The notes below the pieces were generated by a model that was given only the letters and a program-made list of their open reading frames with translations, did not search any database and was not told where the DNA came from. Source: Branchiostoma belcheri (taxonomy: Eukaryota; Chordata; Leptocardii; Amphioxiformes; Branchiostomatidae). Taken from it: a stretch of DNA of 64,000 nt. This document shows positions 46,998 through 58,950 of this stretch, piece by piece (the stretch's first letter is position 1; every line of letters starts with the position of its first letter). Location of the stretch: NCBI RefSeq assembly GCF_001625305.1, contig NW_017802658.1:311839-375838 (forward strand), written 5' to 3'. A program made the translations under genes and the position numbers.

Positions 46998-49900
46998 TAT
47001 GCGATTTGGAGAAATTCGAACGTCGCGTTTCACCATATCGCATGTCGATTTTGGCCACCGGAGAGCGGTGACGCGCAGATCGGCCCTGTGTGCGATTTTG
47101 GCCACCTGAGAGCAGCAACGCGCAGATCGCCGAAATGAGGGGCAGGCCATCATGTGTGTGCGAATTTCTCCGCTTGAAGGCGGGAACTCGCAGATCGCCG
47201 AGATGAGATCGCACGTATGGGAACTGCTCCGAAATGTGGTGTGGCCTGATGACGTGAATCTTAAACATCATATATTTACACTGGGGATTTTATAGCTAGA
47301 CCAAATGCAAATCGCAAAGTTTGATTAAAACTGTCTTAGTATTAGTCAGAAAGTTAACTTGTTGCTTTCTTTCCTCCACTCACAGAGTCTGCAACAGGAC
47401 CGAGAGGAGTTTTCGTTGAGAAACACTGAATCGCCGATAATATCCACGTAGATAGAGTCGGCGCCATATTTACAATGTATTTCAAATATTTCTGTATGAT
47501 TTTGAGGGGTGTACAGTAAAATTACAATGTTAACGAGAGTGGGATTGCTGGGGCCATCTAAATGGCGAAGTTATGAATAAGTAGGATCGCCGAAAAGCAT
47601 GTGTGAATTGGTCAACAACTCGAAGCAAATATCGGAGCAAAGTACTAGTACTCTTTACCGACGTTTATTCCTTTTACCGACTGAGTGCTCCCTTTATCGC
47701 GGCCTCGAACTTGTGGCTATAACTTAGCCCATCTGCGCTACATTTTATTGCGTGCTAGAATAAGGTGGCCCTCTAATGCTAACTTCTATCTACAGGGGGA
47801 TTTACGACAATCGCCGTAACTTCCCTCTCTACCAAAATAACAAGATGGCGACGGTAATGTTGTGACGCTATCCCGTCGTTCATTGTGGTATCGGCTTGGC
47901 GACTTTGCGGTAAGTATTTTGATAGATATCAAGATAGAGAGAAATTATTTGTACATATTGTTCATATATATTGATATAAAAAGAGTATTCAGTCAAAAAC
48001 CGCAGCGCAAAATATCGCGGCCGGAGCCCGACGTTATACATGACAAGGTTTGCGCTGGGATTTTTTTTCAGACCAAATACAAATATATATACCTTCAAAT
48101 TTGGTTGAAACTGGCAGTTTGGTAAGGCTGTCTTACTACTAGTATTAGACAGTACCGGTAATTAACGTAAGTTAATTGCCTTCTTATATTTCCCTACACT
48201 GGACCCGGGAGGACTATTCGTTGAGAAACTTGTCATAAATCACCGAAAATACCGAGGTAGACTCGGGGACAGATTTATCTGAAGAGTATGTCTAGAGTTA
48301 ATTAGAGTAGAATCTTCGGGCAGGAATGACGTCTGTAGTATGCTGTGAAATTATAACGTTAACGTTGGCGAGAGTGTATGGCTGGCCCATCTAAACTACG
48401 AAATATTACAAGTACCGGTAAGCTGACCACGCCGATCAACCTACGGTCCACATGTTGCCGGTAAGGTGGGCTACCCTGGCCCGAAGAACCCACTGATAGC
48501 ACTCAGGGGCTTACCGCAGGCATCAAGGAAGTTCTTCGACCAAGAACAGGTAATGTTATAGCATATATATGCAATTCGCAACAACAGGAAGTAGGTTGTT
48601 TTGTGTATGTTTTCTGATTTTTTTGTAAACATGAAATTCACAAGCTGCGTTCCGGTAAACTTCCGGTTTGTTTGTTTTATTTGTTCAGATTGATCTCAAA
48701 ATTTAGAAGGATCTATGACCTTAAAGTCTATCCAAATTTATATGTTGAAGAATCTAAATTTCCTTTGATAATTTGTCTATTAAGACAACGAGTCTGTATG
48801 GGGTGACGCACGCATTCAAGGGGTCATTGTCCTCTGAAGGAACGCCCCAGAATGCACCGCGTTCCCTGCTCTATTTCACCCCTACAGCGAGTTGGATTCA
48901 TTTAATAGAACAGATCTGTGTACGTTGCCGGTCAAACAAATTTGAAAATTTTTGGTGCAGAGGAATATCGATCACAATAACCTATATATTCATTATCATT
49001 TTTACAACAACCCCAACTGATCATAAGATGTATTGAAATATAATATAGCTACAAGAAAGTTCCCCAATGAAAGAAATGCTTGAGTTGGCGTGTGCACGCC
49101 TGCGGGGCGTGGATCCTTCAGTTTTGCCAAAATGCTCCGTGGTCTTCCTTTTGCTCTACTTCTCCTTACGCAAAAATGCAAGGACCTTGAGCTAGAAGGC
49201 ATGGTAATAGGACGCTTGCTTCACCTTCGGTATTTCGACCGTGAAATTGATAAAGGTAGAAAACTTCGAGAGAGTACGTCTGAACACACTGGCAAAGGTA
49301 CTAGTAATTAGAACTAGGCTGATGCGAATCAAGCTAGTCCGAAGAATTTGCAACAGGTAGACTATCAATGATTGGCTGGAAGTCACCGTATGTGGACATT
49401 TCTATCATATTATTGGTTGTCACACCTTATGAAATATTGCTGTTGTTTTCTTAGGACATCTGGTGGACAACGCCACGTACTTTATTGTTAGGCAAAGGTT
49501 GTTATTGTTTGGTGAGGTTAATGTGTTCATATTGAAATTTCCCGCGTCGTCAGAGTGTTTTCCCACCGTACAGGTTACTTACACGCATTGTGTTGATGAG
49601 TAGATAGTTTAATTAAGAAGAAAAGGCTTAACCTAACTAGTCTGACACTGTCTGAAAATTATGCATAGTAGGCAATGTCAAAGAATTTTCTAACGGAGGA
49701 GATGAAAATCAAAGACTTAAGGTAACCGCACAATCAATATTTTCTTCGTCGGTTCATACGCCGACATTTTACAATATTCCAAGCTATAAGCTTATTCTAC
49801 GAATACAAACTACAGAGTACTGACACATCATTCTCTGTTTTTTGGTAGACTTCTAGTTAAACAAAAGGTAGGAAATATTTATTCCCTGTAGCTATGTGTA

Positions 49901-50707
49901 ATGTAAACCTTTTCCAGGGCGTTGTGTGCCTGATGATCTCCCCAGCATCTACGTTCGATCACTTACCTTGGGATGTTATCCTGTCTGTTGAACATACTTA
50001 CCGGAATTGAATTGGTGGCGCAAACTGCCGTCTTGACCGCGTCGACCGGTGGGATTCTAGCTGAAAAAATACTGCACAGACACTTCTAAAAAATTACCAA
50101 ATGTCCTTTTAAGCAAAAACTACCAAAAGGATATGTCTATAAAGTGTATGTGGAATATACAGTTATAACCGAAGAACACTTAGTCTATTATTGTTTGTTT
50201 GCTTTTTTTTACCGACCAGCCGGGCAGGTGCTCTGGCCGGTGCTCTGTTCGTGTAAACCAGGATTAAAAATACACAGAAACAAACATTTTCACAAAGACC
50301 AAGTAGGTTACTATGTACTTCATGATGCCGTTGTAAGACCATGTACCAGCCGTCTATGGGGTCGTCACGCTGATTACAGCGTCACAGCCCACTCGGGAGC
50401 CTGCACTGGGGTGGGCTCAGCGGCGGGCCGACTTCTGGTGCCCTGTTAGTGGCGCCGCAGGTCATGCGCGTTCCGGCTCTTGGGTGGAGAGTTTCGCACA
50501 GATCGCGATCTGCGCGTTTCCGTCTTCAGGGGGACAAATTCGCACACAAATGGTGGCATGCGCCGCCCATATGGCGATCTGCGCGTTTCCACTCTCAGGT
50601 GGACAAAATCGAACACATAGGGCGATCTGCGCGCCTCCGCTCTGAGGTGGCCAAAATCGACATGCGATATGGTGAAACGCGACCTTCGCGTTTCTCCAAA
50701 TCGCATA
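46998..50707. mobile_element. Large element (3.7 kb) with long, internally repetitive inverted repeats
   Basis: The left end, TATGCGATTTGGAGAAA, continues with GTCGCGTTTCACCATATCGC and ATGTCGATTTTGGCCACC. The right end (50707 leftwards) is the same sequence inverted. Both ends then run into 60-90-base units containing CGCAGATCGCC and a CTGAGAGC or CTTGAAGGCGG variant, so each inverted repeat is about 230-260 bases. Inside, 47395-47590 and 48200-48415 are diverged copies of each other. AACAAGATGGCGACGG at 47839 resembles a YY1 site. No transposase was recognised, and no target duplication is obvious. Confidence 0.75.
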
Positions 50708-51512
50708 CCCAGGTCTAGCTCCAAGTGTGGGCCAAATACAAGTAGGGTTAGATAAAAAAAAAATGAATAAAAAGACATTGAATTGTCAACTCAGAATATC
50801 TAAATTTGATCCCTTACATATTGTATACCAGAAATAATGTGGAATGCAACTTTTACTGTTTCTAACTCATCTCCAAGCAAATGTATGATATGGCTCAGTG
50901 TTTTTACACATCTTTTTATGGCAGTTTCTACATCTTTCTATAATAGTTGGTGTTTGTTTTTATCTATTTGGCTTTGCCTGAAGTGCAACAAAGACGTGCA
51001 CAAAATGCTGAGCTGAACCTTGCGTCTGCTTGGAGATGACAGCTAGCAGCCCCTGGCCACATTTTGTGATGTTTGAAATGATTTCCTGGTATGTGGAAAC
51101 GTGATGCGTGTCAGGAAAACTATCCCAATCCTCCACAAGGACAGGTCAAGCACTCAGTGACAAGGACATATCATATCAATATGAAGCAGTTTCTCTTCCC
51201 TACAACCAGTTTCTGACCAAAACGTGCGCAAGTTGATTCGCGTAAGTTTATGATATGACCAAACATGCCCAGTTTTTGGCCTAAACATGTGTGCATTATC
51301 GACAAGTGTTTATTTTCTGTTGCCATCCCCCAAAACTGGTGATTACTGTCTTCTGACGATTGAAAAAATGTCTTAAATTCCATAGTTTTCTTATAAAAAA
51401 ATGAATAAAGTAAAAGGTCCTTGACATATTGTAAAGTTGAAACAAAATCATGCAAGAAATTTGGCCAATTACAAAAGTCAAGAAATTGTTGGGTTGTTTT
51501 CCCATAATTTGG

Positions 51513-51771
51513 TGAAGAAATTTCGCAAATACAGAAAAAGCCCCAATGAAATAAAGTAGTACACTGTAGACTGACAGAACACTGAAATGTATGTATATTC
51601 TCTTCTTCGCAAGCTCCGAAGAGAACTATGTTTCCCGTCTATTTCACAGACAAGCACACACAATTAGGGTAGTGAGCTCACCGCCATGAAGAAATGTAGC
51701 AAATATAGAAAAGGCCCCAATGAAATAAAGTAGTAGACTGTAGACTGACAGAACACTGAAATGTATGTATA
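51513..51771. repeat. Direct duplication, two copies of about 86 bases, 174 bases apart
   Basis: TGAAGAAATTTCGCAAATAC at 51513 and TGAAGAAATGTAGCAAATAT at 51687 begin two copies. Both run through CCCCAATGAAATAAAGTAGT and GACTGACAGAACACTGAAAT to GTATGTATAT. The second copy ends exactly at the border of the inverted-repeat element. Confidence 0.85.
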
Positions 51772-51772
51772 T

Positions 51773-52520
51773 GACCCTGTTCATACCAGACTTACATTTA
51801 GCGGTTTCAACCGGTTTTTCAAAAACCCGGCTAAAACCCTTAGCGTTCATACCAGACTTTTGATAACCGGTTTTGAAAAAATCCTGTCCGGTGAATATCC
51901 AATTAATCGGCCATGACTGCAGTTTGAATAACCGTTCCTCCCGCTCTTCCGATTGTTGTCCTTGGCCTTCTTACTTGTATGCCGTCTTCAGTTTTTTTTT
52001 TACCTTACTGCGGCACTGATCCTTTATCTTCAAGAAATCAGCCTCCTCCAACATCATTTTCGGTTGAGCCCTCCGCCCCCCCCCAGCTTTTTCGAATTCG
52101 GCGACTCGTGCTCTCCAAACCTAAGTATCAGGAGCGTCTCGTCCGCCGACCAGGTTGCATATGCTGATTCCATCGCAAAATGAAGAGAAATCATGGAAAA
52201 ACAGTGGAAACGAACTCAAGTTGGTCAAAACAACGCGATCTAAGAAGCTTGCAGGTCGCACTCGGTCAGGATGCTGACCCCGTGACCCCGAAATTATGAC
52301 GCAAAAACCGGTTCAATAAACCCTTAGCGTTCAGACCAGGTTTTTCGGTGGAAAAACCCCCACAAAAACCCTTCAAAAACCACCTCCCGAGGTGGTTTTT
52401 CAAAATCGGATTTAAACCCCTAAAAAACCGGTTAATTTGCGTTCACACCAGGTTAAATAAAAACCGGTTTTTGAAAAACCGGTTGAAACCGCTAAATATA
52501 AGTCTGGTATGAACAGGGTC
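51773..52520. mobile_element. Inverted-repeat element with GACCCTGTTCATACCAGACTT ends and AACCGGTT repeats
   Basis: GACCCTGTTCATACCAGACT on the left is mirrored by AGTCTGGTATGAACAGGGTC on the right. The match extends about 48 bases to AGCGGTTTCAACCGGTTTTT. The subterminal parts repeat CGTTCATACCAGACTTTT / GCGTTCAGACCAGGTTTTT and many AACCGGTT words. TATGTAT occurs in both flanks but not in register. The GC-richer centre (51940-52300) has no recognisable protein. Confidence 0.85.
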
Positions 52521-53822
52521 TATGTATGATAAGCACTATAATCTGGGCCAAGCCAATGGCAAACAGGTCATTCACCTCAGTGGAAAACAAAATGTACTAA
52601 AACTGGTTGGACTTGATGATAATGGAGAAAAAAAGACTTGATTCATCTTAAGACATCCTTAGGCACAGTGTTTGCTTTCAAAGAAATTGGAACAATTTTG
52701 CAAGAACTTTCAGGCATTAAGGTGTCAAGGAAATGTCATTGAATGTTGGTCAGCACTCATGATTTTCAAAAGCCTTACAAAGACCTCCCCCCCCACACAC
52801 ACACACACCGAATGACGTCAAACTACACATGCATTTTCATAAGTTCTGTGGGGATTGTATAGTTAGGAACATTGTTAGCATTTTTACCCAGTTGCATGAA
52901 AATTCTAGCAACCTGCAATATTATTATTACACAATATAAAAGAAAACACAAAGATAAATTAGTCGCTTTCACTTTCAACTCAGGAAATTTGTTATTTTGT
53001 CCAATCTTTGACTAGACTCAATAGATCTGAAGTAAAAAAAGAGCTTACACATTTCAAGGCAAAAACACTTGTATAGCTAACAAAATCAATTAACTATCAG
53101 TGGTGAAAATTACTAAAATATACTGTTTGAGTTCTTTTTCAAATTACCTCCTTGTTGATAGCAGGATGGAGTTGTTATCCAGTGGATTAATGGCTTAGTC
53201 GGTGAGATAAAAAGATTGAGCTTGTGTGCCCCACCCTGTTTGTGGGACTTTGATATGTCAACTGAAACAGGATTTCCTAAAAAAAAAACATTCCACACAA
53301 ATTTTGTGTCTTGCTTCTCAAAGACTAAATGAATCATTACAGAAACCTGTGTTTTGTTAGAATTATCCAATTTTCCAATTTTAGTGGTCACGAAAAAGTA
53401 TAGATTTGTAACAATATTTATTTGAAGTTTGGATTAGCCATGTACATTTTAATTCATTAGTTATGTGGGTATCATTTTTTAAAATTTGTACCATTTCAAA
53501 ATAAAAAAAGATATGTAGTTCCAGTGACAGATATTTTACCTGAAACTTCTATAACAAATGATTTTTAAAATGTGATTTAGATTTTCAAATGATTTTCTTT
53601 AGGTATACATATGCGTCCTATGGTAGCAATATAACAAGGAATTAATCAATGATGGGAGACTTCAACCCTTTTATGTAGGTCAGAAACACACACAGACAGA
53701 CTAACCAAAACAATACTTCCCTCCCTTTGGAGGTAAAGTAATACATAATTTAGTTCTCTAAAAACTTCCAGTCAAGCCCAAGCCCCATGTAGACCTGTAT
53801 ATATTATTACTGCATGTTCTAG

Positions 53823-53951
53823 AGCGGTCGTCCAGCGATGGCGAGAGAGCGGGATCGTACGGCAAGCGGCAGGCGCCCAACCTGCCGACATCACAGTCCG
53901 AGGGCGAGATCGGCGCCAAGGTTCGGCGCGGGAGTAACCGCTCCATGCCCG
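53823..53951 (+). CDS. ARHGAP39: ARHGAP39 exon 3 (43 codons, linker)
   Basis: A 129-base GC-rich block in AT-rich intron, with acceptor CATGTTCTAG and donor CCCG|GTGAGTGG, phase 1 at both ends. Joined to exon 2 it reads NQV-ERSSDGERAGSYGKRQ, then APNLPTSQSEGEIGAKVRRG and SNRSMPG. The stretch is Ser/Arg/Gly-rich and probably disordered, part of the linker between the WW and MyTH4 domains. Because length and phases are symmetrical, skipping it would keep the frame. Phase agreement and base composition support it; I do not recognise the sequence itself in other family members. The MyTH4 and RhoGAP exons are expected right of the window. Confidence 0.75.
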
Positions 53952-54266
53952 GTGAGTGGAATCCTGGGATACATGGACATAGACTTCCAATGTTGCTCTG
54001 AGAAATTTGAATTTTTTCATGTAATTATTTTTGATTGACAATGTTATCACATACGTTTTCAAAACTTATGATTCACAAATTGCTTCATCAGATTGTTACA
54101 TCATTGCCAAATAAGGTTCTTATAACATTATACTATGAATTATCATGCCATTAAAATATGATTCTACATACACCATAACATTCACGTACATTTGTATATC
54201 ATGTACAGGTGTAAACTATATTCAAAATGTTCTCTTTTTTTAACAAATTTTTTACAAACTAAGAGG

Positions 54267-54377
54267 TAGCCTGGAGTCCAGACTGTTCCTAGGGCCCACA
54301 CAGGCCAGCATGTGGGCTACGGTTTTCCTTGGCCCCTCTGAGGAAAGATTTGCCTTGCAAGTCTGGCTTCCAGGTTA
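54267..54377. repeat. TAGCCTGG foldback, diverged
   Basis: TAGCCTGGAGTCCAGACTG on the left is mirrored by CAAGTCTGGCTTCCAGGTTA on the right. The centre pairs GGGCCCACACAGGCC with GGGCTACGGTTTTCC only loosely. Confidence 0.7.
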
Positions 54378-55681
54378 GGTATAGAGCCTATGTGTAAAGT
54401 GTAGCTCTCCAGACAGACTACACACATGGGTTATGCAGGGCAGACCAATTTACTGGGTAGGTAGATCGCCCTGCAGTGCACTGTGGGATAGGTGATGTCC
54501 TGAGGGCATGTTAGGTGCAGGCAGGCTGAAGTTTCAACTTAAGTTTATCTCTTCTTACTTTTCTCAATACCATTTTGAATCATTTTTAATAAGTCACAGC
54601 ACTCTTATGATTTTTATTGTGGTTAGATGTGCCTCATATGGAAATTTGTATGGCAGTAAAAATTTGGTTCACTGAGCAATTATGGCCCCTTTTGAGATCA
54701 GAGATCAAAGAGCAAAGCAGGAACATTAAATGTTACGGCTTGAAAAACAGCAGCTTGAATTGGTGTTGATGGCAGTACTGTAGAACACGGTGTTTTGGGA
54801 CAAGTTTTGATAGTTTAATAGTCTAAAGACCACAAAGTGATTGACTTAAACATACATACATTATAATGTAGAAATGTACTTTTGAAGCATCAACAAGACC
54901 TGATTAATGCATAACGTGTTACATGTATGCAAAGTACTGGATTGGTAATTATTATTAGAAACAGTCAAAATGATCTAATTTTGGTTTTCTCATTTTATGC
55001 CCTGCTAAAGTTCGGTATCCTTAGTATACCATAGCATCTATCCAAATTCTTTGAAATTCCTGACATCTGGCACAAAACCCATTGCCAAAAGTATCTTGTC
55101 ATTCTACCTTAGAAATATACATTGCACTACTTGTTGCATGATTTGGAAGATAAAAGACATTTAAAAGTTTAACTTACTCTCTCTGTCTCCGATTCGAAGG
55201 AAATTCTTAAAGGATTTGATTTAAATCATCTGATAACTGTTTATACGTGACCTTTCTATAACCCCAGGGGTCACAGATAAATGTTGTGTTCCGTGACCTT
55301 GATGGGAACAACAACATGTGGGGTCGATCCACCCAGCAGGACCACAGGGGGAGACAAAAGGGGCACAGATCTGGAAATGTCCCTCATTAGTACAACCTGC
55401 CCTCCCCTATCAGTTAATTGGAACCATCTGGACATACTATAGGGAAACACAAAACAATACAAGATTGTTGTGTAAACTTTTGCAATGGCACTAGATATAT
55501 TTGTATTGATGTATATCAAACATAGATATGATATGATGATAAGTTTTGACAACTCTTAATTTCGAAAAAGTCTAATATATTGCTCTGGACTCAGATGAAT
55601 TATTTCAGGACAGTAGTTTTAACTTTTATACCTTTTACTGCTACAAATTTTAATTTGTGTACACGTACTAATTCTTCATTT

Positions 55682-55886
55682 TACTGTAAAACATTTAGAG
55701 TGGTTTCATTTTTACTTTTCCACCACAAATTTATGACACGGCAAATTTCCATTTCCAACATACATTTGTATTACCACTTTATGATATAATTGTTTCAGCT
55801 GTGAATTAAATTAAAAACACTTCGAAAATCTCTGAAAATATCCCTCATACTGCAAAATGAAACGATCGAAAATCAAAGTAAATGTA
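55682..55886. mobile_element. CTGTAAA-type MITE, diverged
   Basis: TACTGTAAAACATTTAGAGT and GTGGTTTCATTTTTAC on the left. The right end (CAAAATGAAACGATCG, AGTAAATGTA) is weak, so the right border is approximate. Confidence 0.5.
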
Positions 55887-55904
55887 CTTCTTCTTTCATT
55901 TGAG

Positions 55905-56290
55905 GCATCCGCCTTCAACTAGCTGAAGATTCTGCTGCCTTTTGTGGCTAGTACGAGATGGGGTTCGCCAGGCCTCCATCCCAGTGACTTGTAGTGAACC
56001 ACCAACTCCCAGACAGTTTTGTACCATCGCACACCGGGGCATGCCCCTACTCTTTTTCGAAAGGTGTGGTGGGTTCTTTTACGTGCGTGGGGTATGGCTC
56101 TCCCCAAACACGGGACCTCATTTAACATCCTATCCGAGGGACGTCCCTAACCGAGGCTAGGTACTCATTTACACCTGAGTGAAGTGATGAAAGTCATGTA
56201 AAGTGCCTTTCCCAAGGGCACAAGGTCGGTGACATGGGTGGGGATCAAACCCAGGACCTCTAGGTCCTGAGCCGAAAGTATTTATGGCAT
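55905..56290 (-). mobile_element. SINE-like repeat with a conserved body
   Basis: The right part (56160-56290), read on the minus strand, has a B-box-like GGGTTTGATCCCC, then TTGTGCCCTTGGGAAAGGCA and ATGACTTTCATCACTTCACT. It matches the SINE at 46280-46690. The left part carries TCTTTTACGTGCGTGGGGTA and AACATCCTATCCGAGGGACG, a separate repeat sequence in the position of the SINE 3' region. Confidence 0.65.
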
Positions 56291-56815
56291 CTAAACAGGC
56301 CTGTACCACAGGTACATGTAGGCAGGTGTTTTGATATTTGATGCTAATCCTGTAAACTTTTCTACAGGAAGCAGGGTTGTTTGTTTGTTTAGGAGGTGGG
56401 CAGGAGGATGATGTCACTGTCCACAACTTCCTGTGGTGGTTTTTTGCCTTGCCTCACCCTATAAACTCATTACCTCAAGCATAGGTTAACATCCTTCAAT
56501 AATATTTCATCAGGTCGGCAAGAGACTGTATAACAAAGTTGTTTAGAGAAACACCTTTTTTTTTCTATCCGAAATTTTGGTAGTTTTCTTTCACCTTTTT
56601 CGGGAATCGAAACCAGTCTTTGTTGCCCTGAAAAATGTGACAGACAGTTACCAAAACCTCAGATGTGAAAAAACACTACTGGTTGTTAAATAAAGAACCG
56701 TGTTACACAAAGGTTGAGCTGGTTCCCTCCTTGATTTCTGAATGTCTTTGAGCCCTCAAAGTGTTTGCCCTCCAAAAAATGGCAGTTACAGACCATTATA
56801 TTTATCGTGGTAATA

Positions 56816-57353
56816 CAGTGTTCGAAATACCTGTCTGCAGTCTGCAATCTGCAGATAGATTTTCAAGATTGCAGAAGAAAAATTTATACAATCTGCAATT
56901 TTGCAGAAGGAAAAATAGACTCCAGATTCAATAGTTTTCAATTTAGCAAACTTTGTCTAGCACTCTCAGGTCCTATCAAGGACAGACAACACTTGAGCTC
57001 CTGTTTTGAAACAACAGGAGCTTCTTCACTAATTTGCATCATCTTTGTCTTGTCTATCTTTTATTTCCCTTTGGACTTCCAAAAATTTGTCTTCACTAAT
57101 TTGCATATCAATCAATACTTTTTGCTTATAAACCTGCAGTTCTCCTTCAGTCTCTTAGTGTCACTGATGAGAAACGTAATAGTCTGACCGTTTTAGGTAG
57201 CACCAAAATTATATACAGCTACTTGAGTAACTTTTTTGTCTTTTATTAGTATGTTTTAGTATGTTTTTGCAGAAAGTTTTTCCAAATTGCAGAACAAAAT
57301 TTTGACTCTTCTGCAATATTGCAGAGCACTGAAAAAAAGTATTTCGACCACTG
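56816..57353. mobile_element. hAT-like MITE with CAGTG ends and TCTGCAAT subterminal repeats
   Basis: CAGTGTTCGAAATACCTGTC on the left is mirrored by AAAGTATTTCGACCACTG on the right. Inside both ends, the words TCTGCAATCTGCAGA and TTTGCAGAAGG (left), and ATTGCAGAACAAAATTTTGA and CTGCAATATTGCAGAGCA (right), repeat in inverted order. A 140-codon ORF at 56765-57187 runs across the left end and is not a gene. No exact 8-base duplication is seen; TAATA occurs in both flanks. Confidence 0.75.
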
Positions 57354-58748
57354 TAATAACAAGGGTTGCGCTCTAAGGGCAAAATCTACCTGCCACAATT
57401 ATAACAGGTGGATCTGAGGGTCCCTTATCACTGTTCATAATCTGCAAAAGGATCAAATTTCGTCCTCCAAATTGATTTTAAATTTTTCCTGTCTCAAGTT
57501 GTAGAAGCCCTGTGTACACAGAACACAGGCAGGCATCCCCTGAGTGCCTGGTGTTGTGGGTTAGCTTTTGCAGGTGGCCAGGAGTTTTAAATCTTGAATT
57601 CCTGGATGACATTGGAAATTGATGCGTCTTCCCTACTTCAAAGTGGTATCATCTAATTTATCCATGTTTTTCACCTAACATTGGACTAGACTATTCCCTA
57701 ATGGGGGTAGAGTAATTCATTCTTGGTGTACACAATGAATGTTGTAGGCATGAGGTCATTGTTTACTTTTCCATCAAGTTTTGAAGTTCGCAAACAGTGA
57801 ACAACAGGCCAGCTGACTTGTATGAACGATAATTCACCCCTCACTATTGTTAGACTTGTACTTAGCCCTACTAACTGAACTGTACTTAAAAACAGACTTT
57901 GTCTTTATATTCAAAGCAACCTTTGCTTGGGGCAGGGGGGAGGGGCAATGCTAGATATGTAGGGTCTAGTATGGTATTTGAATGTATATTTTTATAGTGC
58001 ACCATTGCATAGTTGACAGGGTATGAAAACAGGTACACTTCATCATTTTCAGTAAGGTAACACGAAAAAAATGACACAACGTTTGCCCCCACAAATTGTG
58101 GAAATCTCTCAATAAATCATATGAAATATCAAAGAATTCATCAAATGAAGTGTAATATCCAATTGAATTACATCATACAATCCACTCCACAGTTCCAGTA
58201 CATTCACCAAAACCTTAAATAGTTCGTTGAAGTCTGAAAAATACTTGTTAAGTAGTAATGGAGTTTGGGAGGGTCTTCAAAGCCAGATGTTGGATAGATA
58301 CCAACTGTGGAATTTCTGAAGTATGAAAGAAATATCTACATGCACTGTTGACCTCTGCAACAAGGTCAAATGATATAGTAGTCCCATTCATCAAGGTCAT
58401 TGCCAGAACAAGCTTCCTCCATTACTGAAGTCATTTATCATATTAACCTCTGACATCTACATGTACCTCTGCCAAATTCCATGTCAATACATATTTCTCA
58501 GACTAGACAAGACAGTACAATTCTCCCTTTGTTTGATCATCAAAAACAAAGGATTCAGTCACTAGAAGACCTCTACTTGAAAGTGGTTGGAAACAGTAGA
58601 AATTGGCAGAATATTCAGATAACATGCCAGGAGAGTTGGTCTGCGAAGGAGTACTGTTTGGTAGAGGCTATCAGAAAGGGACTTTTTGTCATATTGGCAT
58701 TTAGAACTCACCACTGACAGAGTACAGTGTATAACATACATGTACAAG

Positions 58749-58950
58749 TACTGTAAATCACTTTATGTTTGCAGTAGCAAAAGTTTGCAGTCTAAGAAAA
58801 GTTGACATGTTTGCCAAGCTATACATTCACGGTGGCGGTAGGTGCAGCAAAAATAAAGTCTGCAAATTATTTCTTCAAGGTAATGATAAGTTTGATGACC
58901 ACAAAACCTGTGACTATAAAAATACCACGAAAAAATCATGATTTACAGTA
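58749..58950. mobile_element. CTGTAAA-type MITE
   Basis: TACTGTAAATCACTTTATGT on the left and AAAAATCATGATTTACAGTA on the right (202 bases), with GCAGTAGCAAAAGTTTGCAG and AAAATAAAGTCTGCAAATTA as inner inverted landmarks. The terminal TA is consistent with a mariner/pogo-type target site. Confidence 0.8.

Noticed and set aside
47383-47440. Alternative terminal exon of ARHGAP39 after CCACTCACAG (14 codons then a stop)
   Set aside because: The acceptor is good and in phase, but the sequence is one half of an internal duplication of a mobile element; no other evidence.
48421-48560. GC-rich block ending AAGAACAG|GTAATG as a host exon
   Set aside because: All three forward frames lack a sustained, recognisable protein, and the block lies inside the 3.7 kb inverted-repeat element.
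56765-57187. 140-codon plus-strand ORF
   Set aside because: It runs across the left border of a hAT-like MITE and through its TCTGCAAT repeats.
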